DNA from: Sphingopyxis sp.
Lineage (GTDB): Bacteria > Pseudomonadota > Alphaproteobacteria > Sphingomonadales > Sphingomonadaceae
Assembly (NCBI RefSeq): GCF_016704835.1
Contig: NZ_JADIZJ010000001.1
Span: forward strand, 124,001 to 188,000
DNA: 64,000 nt
Direction: 5' to 3'
Made by a program: the position numbers and the translations under genes. Shown in pieces: positions 8,957-17,769 of the stretch; within the stretch, counting starts at the first letter, position 1, and each line of letters starts with the position of its first letter. The notes below the pieces were generated by a model. The model had not been told where the DNA came from, ran no database searches, and worked only from the letters and a program-made list of their open reading frames with translations.

Positions 8957-10099
8957 TTAGCTCCCGATAATTCCGGCGGCTTTTAGATTTGCGATCCGCT
9001 CGGACTGATAACCCATTGCGATGAGTATGGCTTCGGTATCTTCTCCTGCCTTACATGACATTCTAGGTGCTGCCGTCCCGGTTACACTAAAGCGCGGCGC
9101 CGGTGCTGGCTGGACTTTGCCATCGACTGTTAGGAAGGTTTCACGGGCTCGATTGTGCGGGTGCAGCGGCGCCTCGGCCAGCGACAATACAGGAGCAAAA
9201 CAGGCATCGGTGCCTTCAAGAAGCGTACACCACTCGTCGCGGGTTCTGGTCTGGAACAATTTTTCTAGGCCAATTTGCATCGCCGGCCATTCCTTTGCGT
9301 CGAAATGATTGGCGGGCAATTGCGAAGCACCAGTCAGTTGAAGCAATTCATGGTAGAATTGCGGCTCTACCGGGCCGATCGCAATGAACTTGCCGTCGGC
9401 GGTTTCGTAGGTGTCGTAGAACGGCGCACCTGTATCGACCAGGTTTGCGCCGCGTTCGTCACGCCAGCGTCCCGCTCCATAGAGCGACCACGTCATGCTT
9501 GCGAGGACGGCAGCGCCATCAACCATCGCGCAATCGATCACCTGCCCTTTGCCGCTTGCCCGGGCATGCAGGATCGCGCTTACCATGCCAAAAGCGAGCA
9601 TCATGCCCCCGCCCCCGAAATCGCCCACCACATTGGCGGGTGGCGTTGGCTTCTGGTCGGCGCGGCCATAAGTGTGAAGGTTGCCCGCAAGCGCGATATA
9701 GTTGATATCGTGTCCAGCCGCCTGCGCATAAGGGCCCTCTTGCCCCCAACCGGTCATCCGGCCGAAGACCAGGCGCGGATTCTCCTTCAGCAGGACATCC
9801 GGACCAAGGCCCAAGCGCTCCATCACACCTGGACGAAACCCCTCGATAAGACCATCGGCGTCGCGGCACAGACCCTGAACGATTGAGATGCCTTCGGGAG
9901 ATTTCAGGTCGATCTTCATCGACCGGCGGGAGCGCGCCAATATGTCGGCGGTAACCGCGGGCGCGACGGCTAGTCCGTCGCCGGGCCGTTCGATGCGGAT
10001 CACCTCCGCTCCGTGATCGGCAAGCATCATGCCGCAAAACGGTCCTGGCCCGATACTGGCGATCTCGATGATTCGCAATCCAGCCAACGATCCCGTCAT
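8957..10099 (-). CDS. CaiB/BaiF family CoA-transferase (alpha-methylacyl-CoA racemase-like)
   Basis: A 380-residue class III CoA-transferase family protein. The N-terminus LAGLRIIEIASIGPGPFCGM and the segment ADHGAEVIRIERPGDG are typical, and the family aspartate lies in GQVIDCAMVDGA. The GPGPFCGMMLADHGAE form is closer to alpha-methylacyl-CoA racemases, which invert methyl-branched acyl-CoA esters, than to formyl-CoA transferases, but the two cannot be separated by eye. Racemase activity would suit degradation of a methyl-branched side chain by the neighbouring beta-oxidation genes. The gene is intact and lies between two IS481 fragments in direct orientation. Confidence 0.85.
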   Translation of the reverse strand: MTGSLAGLRIIEIASIGPGPFCGMMLADHGAEVIRIERPGDGLAVAPAVTADILARSRRSMKIDLKSPEGISIVQGLCRDADGLIEGFRPGVMERLGLGPDVLLKENPRLVFGRMTGWGQEGPYAQAAGHDINYIALAGNLHTYGRADQKPTPPANVVGDFGGGGMMLAFGMVSAILHARASGKGQVIDCAMVDGAAVLASMTWSLYGAGRWRDERGANLVDTGAPFYDTYETADGKFIAIGPVEPQFYHELLQLTGASQLPANHFDAKEWPAMQIGLEKLFQTRTRDEWCTLLEGTDACFAPVLSLAEAPLHPHNRARETFLTVDGKVQPAPAPRFSVTGTAAPRMSCKAGEDTEAILIAMGYQSERIANLKAAGIIGS

Positions 10100-10196
10100 G
10101 CACTCTCTCCCAGACTAAAAAAGAAAGACTGGGGCAGCCGCCGCCATTGTCCAAGTTCATTATTATCGCTGGCCATGCCTGAATGGAATGATATGC

Positions 10197-10323
10197 TAGG
10201 TGTTTGATCCCACGGTTTAATGGTGCGATCCTTTCGTTAGAATGGAAGGCAGCAGTATGGGACAGGTCCGTCACGGGAGCGCCACGACCACGCACGCCGT
10301 CCGAGCAGCAATACAGCGATCGC
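10197..10323 (+). mobile_element. IS481-family remnant, copy 2 (left end only)
   Basis: The first 127 bases of the IS481 element, nearly identical to 8090-8215 and to the reverse complement of the end of the copy at 19787-20802. It begins TAGGTGTTTGATCCC and stops inside the transposase N-terminus after CAGCGATCGC, where an IS3 remnant begins. Copies 1 and 2 are in direct orientation and flank the CaiB gene. Confidence 0.85.
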
Positions 10324-10552
10324 GGTTCATCTGTCGCCAGACCTTGCGCACCCCGTAAACGCCGAAGTTCTTGGCAAAGACGCGCAGCACCTCGGGCTTC
10401 AGATCGCGATCGCGCCGGGCACGATCTGATAGCCTTCCTGGATCTTGTCGCTGAGCGACACGCTCGTGGTAGGTGGATGGGGCGATCGGCAGAACCCGGC
10501 AGATCGGCTCGACCCCATAAACCTCACGATGCTCGTCAATGAAGGCAGTCAT
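10324..10552 (-). pseudogene. IS3-family OrfB, N-terminal fragment
   Basis: About 76 residues of an IS3 OrfB beginning MTAFIDEHREVYGVEPICRV and reaching FGVYGVRKVWRQMNRD, the region just before the catalytic domain. It is cut at 10324 by the IS481 copy 2 fragment. Its ATG at 10552 overlaps the end of the upstream orfA by 4 bases, the arrangement used for -1 frameshifting in this family. No catalytic residue remains. Confidence 0.8.
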
Positions 10553-10875
10553 CTCCTGAACGGGCGGTCGAGCTCCGCCTGGGCAAAATATGCTGATGCC
10601 TTGCGCAAGATCTCGTTGGCCTGGCGCAACTCGCGGTTCTCGCGCTCAAGGGACTTGAGCCGGTCAGCCATCTCGGTCGGCACACCGGCGCGCTTGCCGC
10701 TATTGACCTCGACCTTCTTCACCCACTCATGAAGCGTCTGCGGAACGCAGCCGATCTTCGCTGCGATCGACACGATGGCTACCCACCGTGACGGATGATC
10801 GCCTTCGTGATCCAGGACCATCCGTACCGCACGTGCGCGGACCTCAGGTGCAAATTTGTTTGTTGTCTTACTCAT
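10549..10875 (-). CDS. IS3-family OrfA
   Basis: A 108-residue IS3 OrfA. An N-terminal HTH (FAPEVRARAVRMVLDHEGDH, then IGCVPQTLHEWVKK) is followed by a leucine-zipper stretch, LKSLERENRELRQANEILRK, used for multimerisation with OrfAB. The reading frame is intact, but its partner OrfB is truncated after about 76 residues, so the element cannot move on its own. The ATG at 10875 is preceded by a GAGAGGAAGGG region. Confidence 0.8.
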   Translation of the reverse strand: MSKTTNKFAPEVRARAVRMVLDHEGDHPSRWVAIVSIAAKIGCVPQTLHEWVKKVEVNSGKRAGVPTEMADRLKSLERENRELRQANEILRKASAYFAQAELDRPFRR

Positions 10876-11161
10876 CGCAGACCCTTCCTCTCAGGAGTTA
10901 GGGCCTCCGGCAATCCCGGGGCGCTTCAGCCTCGCCCATGCCAGGGTCGAGATCGCTGTCTGGGTGGATGATTACAACCGGGAGAGACCGCACTCATCCC
11001 TTGGCTACGCAACCCCGGCGGGGTTCGCCGCCGAACTGGATCAGCAATGGCCTGCTTCAACCGCGCTCATGCGCAACGAAGTGACCTGCACCCGGAATTC
11101 TGGACCGTTTCGAGCTGGAAAATTCCAGTTATGATCGGAGGGCCAGAATACGGAGGGTTTG

Positions 11162-11428
11162 ATGAAGAGATCGAAGTTTTCGGAGGCGCAGATTGCTTTC
11201 GTGCTCAAGCAGGCGGACGATGGGACGTCGGTCGGCGAGGTGTGTCGCAAGGCCGGGATCAGCGAGGCGACGTACTACAACTGGCGCAAGAAATACGCTG
11301 GGCTGATGCCGTCGGAGATGAAGCGTCTGCGCCAGCTCGAGGACGAGAACGCCAAGCTCAAACGGCTGGTTGCGGATCTCAGTCTGGACAAGGCGATGTT
11401 GCAGGATGTCGTCTCGCGAAAGCTCTGA
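11162..11428 (+). CDS. IS3-family transposase OrfA
   Basis: An 88-residue OrfA. The N-terminal HTH is MKRSKFSEAQIAFVLKQAD and SVGEVCRKAGISEATYYNW; a leucine-zipper-like region, KRLRQLEDENAKLKRLVADL, follows. The ATG at 11162 has GGAGGG about 5 bases before it. It ends at TGA 11426-11428. OrfB is in the -1 frame and overlaps the end, with an AAAG stretch at 11419-11422 as a plausible slip site to make the OrfAB fusion transposase. Confidence 0.9.
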   Translation: MKRSKFSEAQIAFVLKQADDGTSVGEVCRKAGISEATYYNWRKKYAGLMPSEMKRLRQLEDENAKLKRLVADLSLDKAMLQDVVSRKL

Positions 11429-12261
11429 GGCCTGATCGGTGGCGCGAGCTGGTCGATAATGTTCGCAGCACATGGCAGGTCAGCATACGGCGAGCCTGCA
11501 GCGTGCTCCGGGCGGAACGATCCAGCTACCACTATCGTGGCAAGGGCACCGATCAGGCCGACCTCAAGCAACGGATCAAGGAGATCGCGGAGACGCGGGT
11601 ACGGTACGGCTATCGCCGTATCCATGTCCTACTGCAGCGCGAAGGCTGGGCGATCAACGGCAAGCGAGTTTACCGGCTTTACAGGGAGATGGGTCTGCAA
11701 CTGCGCAAGAAGGCGCCGAAGCGACGGGTAAAGGCAAAGCTGAGGGAAGGCCGCTGTGCGGCCTCCCGCGTCAATGATGTATGGGCCATGGACTTCGTCC
11801 ATGACCAGTTGGCGACCGGTCCGAAGCTGCGTGTTCTGACGGTCGTGGATACGTTCAGCCGCTACTCGCCGGCGGTGGTTCCGCGGTTCCGCTTCCGCGC
11901 TCCGGATGTGGTGGAAGTACTGGAACGGGTCTGTGCCGAGGTCGGCTATCCAGCCTCGATCCGGGTTGATCAGGGCAGCGAGTTTATCTCCCGCGAGCTG
12001 GATCTGTGGGCCTACATGAAAGGAGTGACGCTCGACTTCTCGCGGCCTGGCAAGCCAACGGACAATGCGTTTATCGAGTCCTTCAACGGCAAGTTCCGGG
12101 CGGAATGTCTGAACCAGCATTGGTTCATGAGCCTGGATGACGCGGTCCGAAAATGCGAGGCTTGGCGTAGAGACTACAACGAAGTACGACCGCACAGCGC
12201 GATCGGCAACAAACCGCCGATATCGCTCATGTTGGCATCAGCGGTACATGGCCCGCCCTGA
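11419..12261 (+). CDS. IS3-family transposase OrfB (rve integrase domain)
   Basis: About 280 residues read in the -1 frame relative to OrfA. HTH_21 region: RYGYRRIHVLLQREGWAING. DDE catalytic motif: Asp in VNDVWAMDFVHD, Asp in ASIRVDQGSEFIS, and Glu in NAFIESFNGKFRAECL. The closing signature is WRRDYNEVRPHSAIGNKPP. There is no good independent start, so it is probably made as an OrfAB fusion by frameshifting near 11419-11422. All catalytic residues are present, supporting an active element. Confidence 0.9.
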   Translation, partial: KALRPDRWRELVDNVRSTWQVSIRRACSVLRAERSSYHYRGKGTDQADLKQRIKEIAETRVRYGYRRIHVLLQREGWAINGKRVYRLYREMGLQLRKKAPKRRVKAKLREGRCAASRVNDVWAMDFVHDQLATGPKLRVLTVVDTFSRYSPAVVPRFRFRAPDVVEVLERVCAEVGYPASIRVDQGSEFISRELDLWAYMKGVTLDFSRPGKPTDNAFIESFNGKFRAECLNQHWFMSLDDAVRKCEAWRRDYNEVRPHSAIGNKPPISLMLASAVHGPP

Positions 12262-12410
12262 TGCACGCACGCTGGAAGGCCGCCAGCCAAGTGGTCCAGC
12301 ATCGGGGTGCAGGTCAGAAGCGGCTGGGCTCTAATCCCGGCTGGTGGAAACCAGGGGGTCATGTCAGTTGCCCCAATGCACTTCGCTAGTCTTACATTCA
12401 GTCACGGATA

Positions 12411-13202
12411 TCATGTCGGATGCTTGGGAGCGACATGGGCTTCCCCCCATCCTCCAAAGGCTAGCCAGCCTCCATCTACAGGAAGGGTTGCGCCTGTGAC
12501 ATAAGCGGCGTTCTCGCTTGCGAGAAAGATCACCGCGTTTGCGACATCCTTCTCAGCGCCCAGGCGCCCCAGTGGGACGCGCGCTGTGATCTTGCTCCGC
12601 ACTCCCGTGCCGTCTGTCATATGATCCAGCATCGGCGCGTCAATTACGCCAGGTGCGACGGCATTCACGCGAACGGAGTACCGGGCGAGCTCTGTCGCGA
12701 AAGTTTGAGTCAGCATGATAACTGCTGCCTTCGACACGCCATAAGCATGCGATGCAGGAAACCCGCGGACGCCCACAATCGATGCGATGTTGACGATTGC
12801 GCCCGCCCGTCGGGAAATCATATGTGGTGCAACGGCTCGACACATAAGGTAGGTTCCGCGCTGGTTGACGTCGATTACACGCTGCCATGCGTCGATGTCC
12901 TGTCGGACAACGGGAGCCACTTCACCTGCGATGCCCGCATTATTTACGAGAATGTCTATGCCGCGCCAGCTCTCTACCTGAGCCACAATATCGTCAACAT
13001 CGCTAGTTCGGCTGACATCGCCTGGCACCGCAAGGCCTTTTGGTCCTACACGGGCAAGCGTCTCTGCCAACGCATCTTTGGTAACATCGTTAATCGCAAC
13101 ATACGCGCCAGCATCAACCAGAACTTCAACTATTTTCGCGCCTATGCCGCTGCCGCCACCTGTCACCAGTGCAGTTTTTCCAACCAAGCTTGCTTGTAAC
13201 AT
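12411..13202 (-). CDS. Short-chain dehydrogenase/reductase, last gene of the acyl-CoA operon
   Basis: A 263-residue classical SDR. It has the Rossmann motif TGGGSGIG (residues 14-21), NNAG near 88-91, the catalytic Ser in NIASIVG and Tyr/Lys in SHAYGVSKAA, and a C-terminal VTGATLPVDGGW. It most likely oxidises or reduces a hydroxy/keto group, for example 3-hydroxyacyl-CoA. It starts 51 bases after the enoyl-CoA hydratase stop and closes the seven-gene minus-strand set. The complete IS3 element and the IS3 remnant lie just downstream, so further operon genes may have been lost there. Confidence 0.87.
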   Translation of the reverse strand: MLQASLVGKTALVTGGGSGIGAKIVEVLVDAGAYVAINDVTKDALAETLARVGPKGLAVPGDVSRTSDVDDIVAQVESWRGIDILVNNAGIAGEVAPVVRQDIDAWQRVIDVNQRGTYLMCRAVAPHMISRRAGAIVNIASIVGVRGFPASHAYGVSKAAVIMLTQTFATELARYSVRVNAVAPGVIDAPMLDHMTDGTGVRSKITARVPLGRLGAEKDVANAVIFLASENAAYVTGATLPVDGGWLAFGGWGEAHVAPKHPT

Positions 13203-13253
13203 TTCCCAATTTCCAATTGATTCCAGAAATATATCATGTCAAAATCTCTGCTA

Positions 13254-14039
13254 TTAGCGCTTAACTAGAGATTTATCTCGATATTCGCGCACTCGCTGTT
13301 GATGATCGGCACCGATATTTGTGAGCGCTTCGTAGGCAAGCCCGACATCCATCATGGCGTGTGCGAACTGCTTGAGACCGATGTTGATGGTAACTTTGCT
13401 CCACCGGATAGCCTTGGTCGATCCCGCAACCAGTTCATCCGCGAATTCGTCCACTAGGGCATCGAGCGATTCCGCCGGGACGCTGTAGTTGATAAGGCCC
13501 ATTTCAGCAGCCTTGGGCGCCGGCACCCTTTTGCCCGTCAGCAGATACTCCTTCGCACGGGCATAGCCGATCAACTGCGGCCAGATAACCGCGCCGCCAT
13601 CGCCCGCTACCATACCGATCGATACATGGGGGTCAGACAGATAGCTAGTTTCGGCCGCAAAAATGATATCGCAGAATAGTGCGAGCGTTGCACCAAGACC
13701 AACCGCGGGACCATTGACCTTGGCAATGATCGGCTTATCGCAATCGAGGATCGAAAAGATGATACTTTTGGCTTCTACCATAGTCGTCTCGAAACTCTCG
13801 GGGTTGTCGATCGCATCCTGCATCCAGTCGATGTCTCCGCCCGCACAGAAGGCCCTGCCTGCTCCAGTAAGAACGATCACGTCTGAATCCGGGTCGGCAT
13901 TCGCATCTGTAAAGACGTGCGCGAGTTCGGTATGCAATGCAGCATCGACTGCATTTAATACTTCGGGCCGCGCAATGGTCAGATAGAGAATGCGACCACG
14001 GCGATAGATATTTATGGATTTATAGCGTTGGGTGTCCAT
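13254..14039 (-). CDS. Enoyl-CoA hydratase/isomerase family protein
   Basis: A 261-residue crotonase-fold protein of usual length. Oxyanion-hole segments are GAGRAFCAGGDIDWM near residue 60 and KVNGPAVGLGATLALFCDI near 107. The position usually holding the first catalytic Glu in hydratases lies in the LALFCDIIFAAE region; an acidic residue appears only at the end, so isomerase or other crotonase chemistry cannot be ruled out. Nine bases separate it from the upstream acyl-CoA dehydrogenase, so the two are cotranscribed and probably act in sequence. Confidence 0.87.
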   Translation of the reverse strand: MDTQRYKSINIYRRGRILYLTIARPEVLNAVDAALHTELAHVFTDANADPDSDVIVLTGAGRAFCAGGDIDWMQDAIDNPESFETTMVEAKSIIFSILDCDKPIIAKVNGPAVGLGATLALFCDIIFAAETSYLSDPHVSIGMVAGDGGAVIWPQLIGYARAKEYLLTGKRVPAPKAAEMGLINYSVPAESLDALVDEFADELVAGSTKAIRWSKVTINIGLKQFAHAMMDVGLAYEALTNIGADHQQRVREYRDKSLVKR

Positions 14040-14048
14040 GTGGCTATC

Positions 14049-15191
14049 CTAGATTGAGCGACCAATGATTTCGCGCATGATCTCCGACGTCCCGCCATAG
14101 ATGCGGGTGACGCGGGCATCGCGCCACATGCGCGCGATGGGCATTTCGTTCATATAGCCATGACCTCCGTGCAACTGGAGGCAGGCGTCCATCACCTCCC
14201 ATTGCGTCTCGGTATGCCAAAGCTTGGCAGCGGACGCTTCTGCTGATGTCAGCTTGCCCTGTAGATGGCGAGAGAGCGCCCAGTCGATATGCGCCCATCC
14301 GACCTGCAGTTTCGTCCTCAGATCCGCCAAGGCGAAGCGGGTATTCTGCAAATCAAAAACAGTCTTTCCGAACGCCTTACGCTGCTTTACATAATCGACC
14401 GTGATGTCGAATGCCCGCTGGGCATTTGCTTGAACGCCGATCGAAACCGAAAGTCGCTCTTGGGGAAGCTGGCTCATCAGACAGGCAAAGCCGCGATTTT
14501 CCTCCCCGAGCAGGTTCGTAATCGGGACGCGAACATCCTCGAAAAAGAGCTCGGAGGTGTCTGACGACTTTTGTCCGATCTTGTCGAGGTTGCGGCCGCG
14601 CTTGAAACCTTCACGGGTTGCCTCGACAATCAGAAGCGATATGCCCTTGGCACCGCCTTCGGAATTCGTGCTCGCCGCGACGATGACGAAGTCGCAATGC
14701 TGTCCGTGGCTAATGAAGGTTTTCTGCCCTCGCAGAACATAATGGTCGCCCTCGCGCCGAGCGCTTGTGCGAATGCTTTGGAGGTCAGAACCCGTACCAG
14801 GTTCGGTCATTGCGATCGCAGCGATCGCTTCCCCGCGCGCCATTTGCGGTAGCCAGGCCTGCTTCTGTTCCTCGGTGCCGTAGCTCGTTAGATATTCGGC
14901 GATGATGTCGGACTGAAGCGGAAACGTAAGATTGCTCGCGGCATAAGAAATCTCTTCATTAACAACTGCATTGTAGCGAAAGTCGAGGCCCATGCCGCCA
15001 TATTGCTCGGGCACGGAAGGGCAAAGCATCCCGGCATCTCCGAAGGTGCGCCAGATTGAACGAGGAACGATACCTTCGTCTTCAAATGAGTCGAGGTGCG
15101 GGACAATATCTCGGGCAAGGAGTCTGCGGACTTGATCGCGAAAGATGTCGAGTTCCGTATCGTAGAGGGGCCGGTCAGCCGTATCGAGCAT
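14049..15191 (-). CDS. Acyl-CoA dehydrogenase
   Basis: A 380-residue FAD-dependent acyl-CoA dehydrogenase that introduces the alpha,beta double bond of an acyl-CoA and passes electrons to ETF. Marks are AIAMTEPGTGSDLQSI (substrate/FAD binding, near residue 130), KTFISHG, the C-terminal QLHGGHGYMNEMPIARMWRD and RIYGGTSEIMREIIGRS; the Glu of the GGTSEI motif is the expected catalytic base. Length and order of domains (N, middle beta, C) are standard. It lies between the acyl-CoA ligase and the enoyl-CoA hydratase with gaps of 30 and 9 bases. Chain-length preference is not visible. Confidence 0.93.
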   Translation of the reverse strand: MLDTADRPLYDTELDIFRDQVRRLLARDIVPHLDSFEDEGIVPRSIWRTFGDAGMLCPSVPEQYGGMGLDFRYNAVVNEEISYAASNLTFPLQSDIIAEYLTSYGTEEQKQAWLPQMARGEAIAAIAMTEPGTGSDLQSIRTSARREGDHYVLRGQKTFISHGQHCDFVIVAASTNSEGGAKGISLLIVEATREGFKRGRNLDKIGQKSSDTSELFFEDVRVPITNLLGEENRGFACLMSQLPQERLSVSIGVQANAQRAFDITVDYVKQRKAFGKTVFDLQNTRFALADLRTKLQVGWAHIDWALSRHLQGKLTSAEASAAKLWHTETQWEVMDACLQLHGGHGYMNEMPIARMWRDARVTRIYGGTSEIMREIIGRSI

Positions 15192-15221
15192 GGATGAGGT
15201 ACTTTCTAATCTTTGGAGTAA

Positions 15222-16781
15222 TCAAGAAACCAGCCGGTCGCGGCCTTCCCAGTATTTCTTGCGCAGTTCGGTTTTCAGAACCTTGCCCGGGCCGGAGAGC
15301 GGTAACTCGATGACAAAGTCGAATGAGCGCGGACATTTATATCCTGCAATCAGCTGCTTGCAGTGCGCAAACAGATCTTCCCCGGTGGCAGTAACGTTGG
15401 GTTTGAAAATCACGAAAGCATGGACGCTCTCGCCCCACTTCGCGCTCGGAATGCCGATCACCGCAGAGGATTGGACTGCCGGGTGCTGCGCAAGTGCATT
15501 TTCGACTTCAGCCGAATAGACGTTCTCGCCGCCCGATACGATCATGTCCTTGATGCGATCAACCACATAGAGGAACCCCTCGTCGTCGAGATAGCCCGCA
15601 TCGCCAGTGTGCATCCACCCTTCCCGAATGACCTCAGCGGTTTGTTCGGGCTTGTTCCAATAACCCAGCATCACGTTTGGCCCACGCACGATGATCTCGC
15701 CCTTTTCCCCACTGGGAAGCATATGCCCATCCGGATCGACGATCCGTATTTCGACACAAGCTCCAGCCCGCCCAGTTGCACCCATTTTGCCAAGCTTGCG
15801 GCCTTCGACTGTGTGATAGAAGGCCGGGAGAATAGTGGCGAGCGGCGACAGCTCCGTCATCCCGTACGCCTGTACGAAACGCGTTGAGGGAATGGCGGCG
15901 AGTGCACGTTCGATTACCGCCTCGGCAATAGCAGAGCCGCCATAAATAATATGCTTGAGGCTTGAGAGGTCGCGCCCCTCATGCATCGCTGGGTGATCAA
16001 CTAGCATCTGTACCATCGTCGGAACCAGTACCATTTCGGTTACCCGCTCGTTCTCAATCGCGTCGATCACTGCCTCCGGCGAGAACGCAGGGATGACACA
16101 ATGGGTATTGCCAAGTATCCAATGTGAACACCCAAGCGACAGGTCTGCCAGATGGAACATGGGCGCCACGTGCAGACAGTTGCCGGGGCGTGTGAACATA
16201 TCCTCAGTCGTGGAGGCCAGAGCCGATACCATAAAATTGAGATGGCTGAGCATCACGCCCTTGGGCGCGCCGGTGGTGCCCCCGGTGTAGAATATACCAA
16301 ACAGGTCGTTCCCCATCCGCCCTGCATCAGACACCGGATCGGTATCAGCAATCAACCTTTCGAAAGATAACATCCCCTCAGGTGCCGGACCATCCCCGGC
16401 GTGGATGAGGACCTTAACTGGGCTGTCGTCACCGCTCAATTCGGCAGCTAGGTGCTTGAAATTGTCATCGACTATCAGGATCTGTGAACCGGAATCCGTG
16501 AGAGAATAGCGAATTTCCACTGCGCTCCAGCGCAGGTTGCAGGGATTGATCACCCCTCCACCCCACGGCACTGCGACAACATATTCCCAGAAGCGATCGG
16601 AATTGAGGCCAAGCATCGCGATCCGGTCACCTGTTTTCATCCCTAGCGCCTGAAGAGCGCCCGCGAGACGGGCAATTCGATCAGCATGTTGCCGGAAACT
16701 CCTTCGTCTTTCCCCGAAAATCGTCGCAACGCGGTCGGGGTGTTGCTGGAGTGCGCGATGAAGCGGTTGGGTGAAGTTCAT
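15222..16781 (-). CDS. Acyl-CoA synthetase (AMP-binding family)
   Basis: A 519-residue ANL-family ligase that activates a carboxylic acid to its CoA thioester with ATP. Visible motifs: P-loop FYTGGTTGAPKGVMLSH, YGMTELSPL (A5), the A7-like GWMHTGDAGYLDDEGFLYVVDR and C-terminal hinge DMIVSGGENVYSAEVE; the A10 lysine region is GPGKVLKTELRKKYW. The ATG at 16781 (MNFTQPLHRALQQ) fits the family N-terminus; a longer ORF reaches 16886 but its extra residues look non-coding. It belongs to the minus-strand operon, 126 bases after the SDR. The substrate is probably the acid released by earlier steps of the pathway. Confidence 0.9.
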   Translation of the reverse strand: MNFTQPLHRALQQHPDRVATIFGERRRSFRQHADRIARLAGALQALGMKTGDRIAMLGLNSDRFWEYVVAVPWGGGVINPCNLRWSAVEIRYSLTDSGSQILIVDDNFKHLAAELSGDDSPVKVLIHAGDGPAPEGMLSFERLIADTDPVSDAGRMGNDLFGIFYTGGTTGAPKGVMLSHLNFMVSALASTTEDMFTRPGNCLHVAPMFHLADLSLGCSHWILGNTHCVIPAFSPEAVIDAIENERVTEMVLVPTMVQMLVDHPAMHEGRDLSSLKHIIYGGSAIAEAVIERALAAIPSTRFVQAYGMTELSPLATILPAFYHTVEGRKLGKMGATGRAGACVEIRIVDPDGHMLPSGEKGEIIVRGPNVMLGYWNKPEQTAEVIREGWMHTGDAGYLDDEGFLYVVDRIKDMIVSGGENVYSAEVENALAQHPAVQSSAVIGIPSAKWGESVHAFVIFKPNVTATGEDLFAHCKQLIAGYKCPRSFDFVIELPLSGPGKVLKTELRKKYWEGRDRLVS

Positions 16782-16907
16782 AGGCCAGTTCCATTTATGA
16801 CAAGCAAGGAGCAACGTTGGCGCGCGTACGGTCTTGTGGATGGTGCCCGGCTTTGGGAAATTCGAGCAATGCGTGAAACGATCCATCTAGGGGGGGGGCG
16901 TCATGCC

Positions 16908-17741
16908 TCAGATCCCTGTCAAGCCACCCGAACACATCAGAACCTCTCCGCTAACGTAATCGCTTTCGGGAATGCAGAACAGGTATACCGCGCCGGCCGC
17001 CTCGTCGGGTGTACCGCTCCTGCCAAGCGGGATCGTATGTTCCATCATCGCCATAAGATCCGGATTGACCCCGATTTTAATTTCCCGCCCTTCGATATTG
17101 GCGGTTGCACCCTCGCCAGCCGCGGCCTCCGTCAGCCGGGTTTTGATTGAACCATAGGCAACGCAGTTGACCGTTGTGTTCATTCGCCCCCACTCTTTTG
17201 CGAGCGTCTTGGTAAGACCGGTAATCCCGGCCTTTGCGGTCGAATAATTTGTCTGCCCCGCGTTGCCGAACAGACCGGCGACCGACGAGATGTTGACGAT
17301 CTTGCGAACATTGCGAATGTCGGCCTCGGCGTCTAACTTAGCCAAATTCCGGATCACCGGTTGGGCGGCACGCAGGATGCGGAATGGCGCGGTAAGATGC
17401 ACGTCGATCATGGCGTACCATTGTTCGTCGGTCATTTTCTGGATGACCGAATCCCAAGTATAGCCGGCGTTGTTGACGATAATGTCGAGTCCCTTGAATT
17501 GCTCGGTCGCGGTGCTGATCAGCCGCTCGGCAAAGTCAGGAGCGCCCACGCTCCCGGCGCATACAACGGCTTCGCCACCCAAAGCTCGAATTTCTTCGAT
17601 GGTTTCCAGGGCAGGAGCTTCGTCGAGGTCGTTGATGACTAGACGTGCGCCTTCGCTGGCGAGCTTGAGGGCGATTGAACGCCCGATCCCACGTCCCGAG
17701 CCTGTAACAATAGCGACTTTGCCTTCTACTTTCCGCGACAT
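16908..17741 (-). CDS. Short-chain dehydrogenase/reductase (FabG-like)
   Basis: A 277-residue SDR. Rossmann motif TGSGRGIG near residue 13, acidic NDLDE after strand 2, NNAGYTWDS, catalytic Ser in NISSVAGLFG and Tyr/Lys in NYSTAKAG. A short insertion before the catalytic Ser (LDAEADIRNVRK) and one in the substrate loop (EGREIKIG) distinguish it from housekeeping FabG. The ATG at 17741 follows AAGGAATTGGG, a better site than the in-frame ATG at 17756. It follows the MaoC gene by 28 bases, so a 3-hydroxyacyl-CoA dehydrogenase role is likely. Confidence 0.88.
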   Translation of the reverse strand: MSRKVEGKVAIVTGSGRGIGRSIALKLASEGARLVINDLDEAPALETIEEIRALGGEAVVCAGSVGAPDFAERLISTATEQFKGLDIIVNNAGYTWDSVIQKMTDEQWYAMIDVHLTAPFRILRAAQPVIRNLAKLDAEADIRNVRKIVNISSVAGLFGNAGQTNYSTAKAGITGLTKTLAKEWGRMNTTVNCVAYGSIKTRLTEAAAGEGATANIEGREIKIGVNPDLMAMMEHTIPLGRSGTPDEAAGAVYLFCIPESDYVSGEVLMCSGGLTGI

Positions 17742-17769
17742 TCCCAATTCCTTCAATTCAAGTGTTTGT

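Larger units (their letters stand above)
11082..12316 (+). mobile_element. Complete IS3-family element (IS407-like), 1235 bp
   Basis: Terminal inverted repeats are visible: TGACCTGCACCC at 11082-11093 and its exact complement ending at 12316, with partial matching for about 13 further bases (both reach TGGACC). The 4-base sequence GAAG flanks both sides (11078-11081 and 12317-12320), a target duplication of the size typical of IS407-group elements. Both orfA and orfB inside are uninterrupted, so this copy may be active and is younger than the IS3 remnant it splits. Confidence 0.9.
10917..12334 (+). pseudogene. Older IS3-family OrfB C-terminus, split by a younger IS3 element
   Basis: The plus strand at 10917-11081 encodes the end of another IS3 OrfB, with the family signature WVDDYNRERPHSSLGYATP. 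Joining 11081 directly to 12321, with the 4-base GAAG duplication removed, gives MRNEAAGL and a stop at 12332-12334. The ORF was therefore interrupted six residues before its end by the element at 11082-12316. Everything upstream of about 10917 is missing. Confidence 0.75.
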
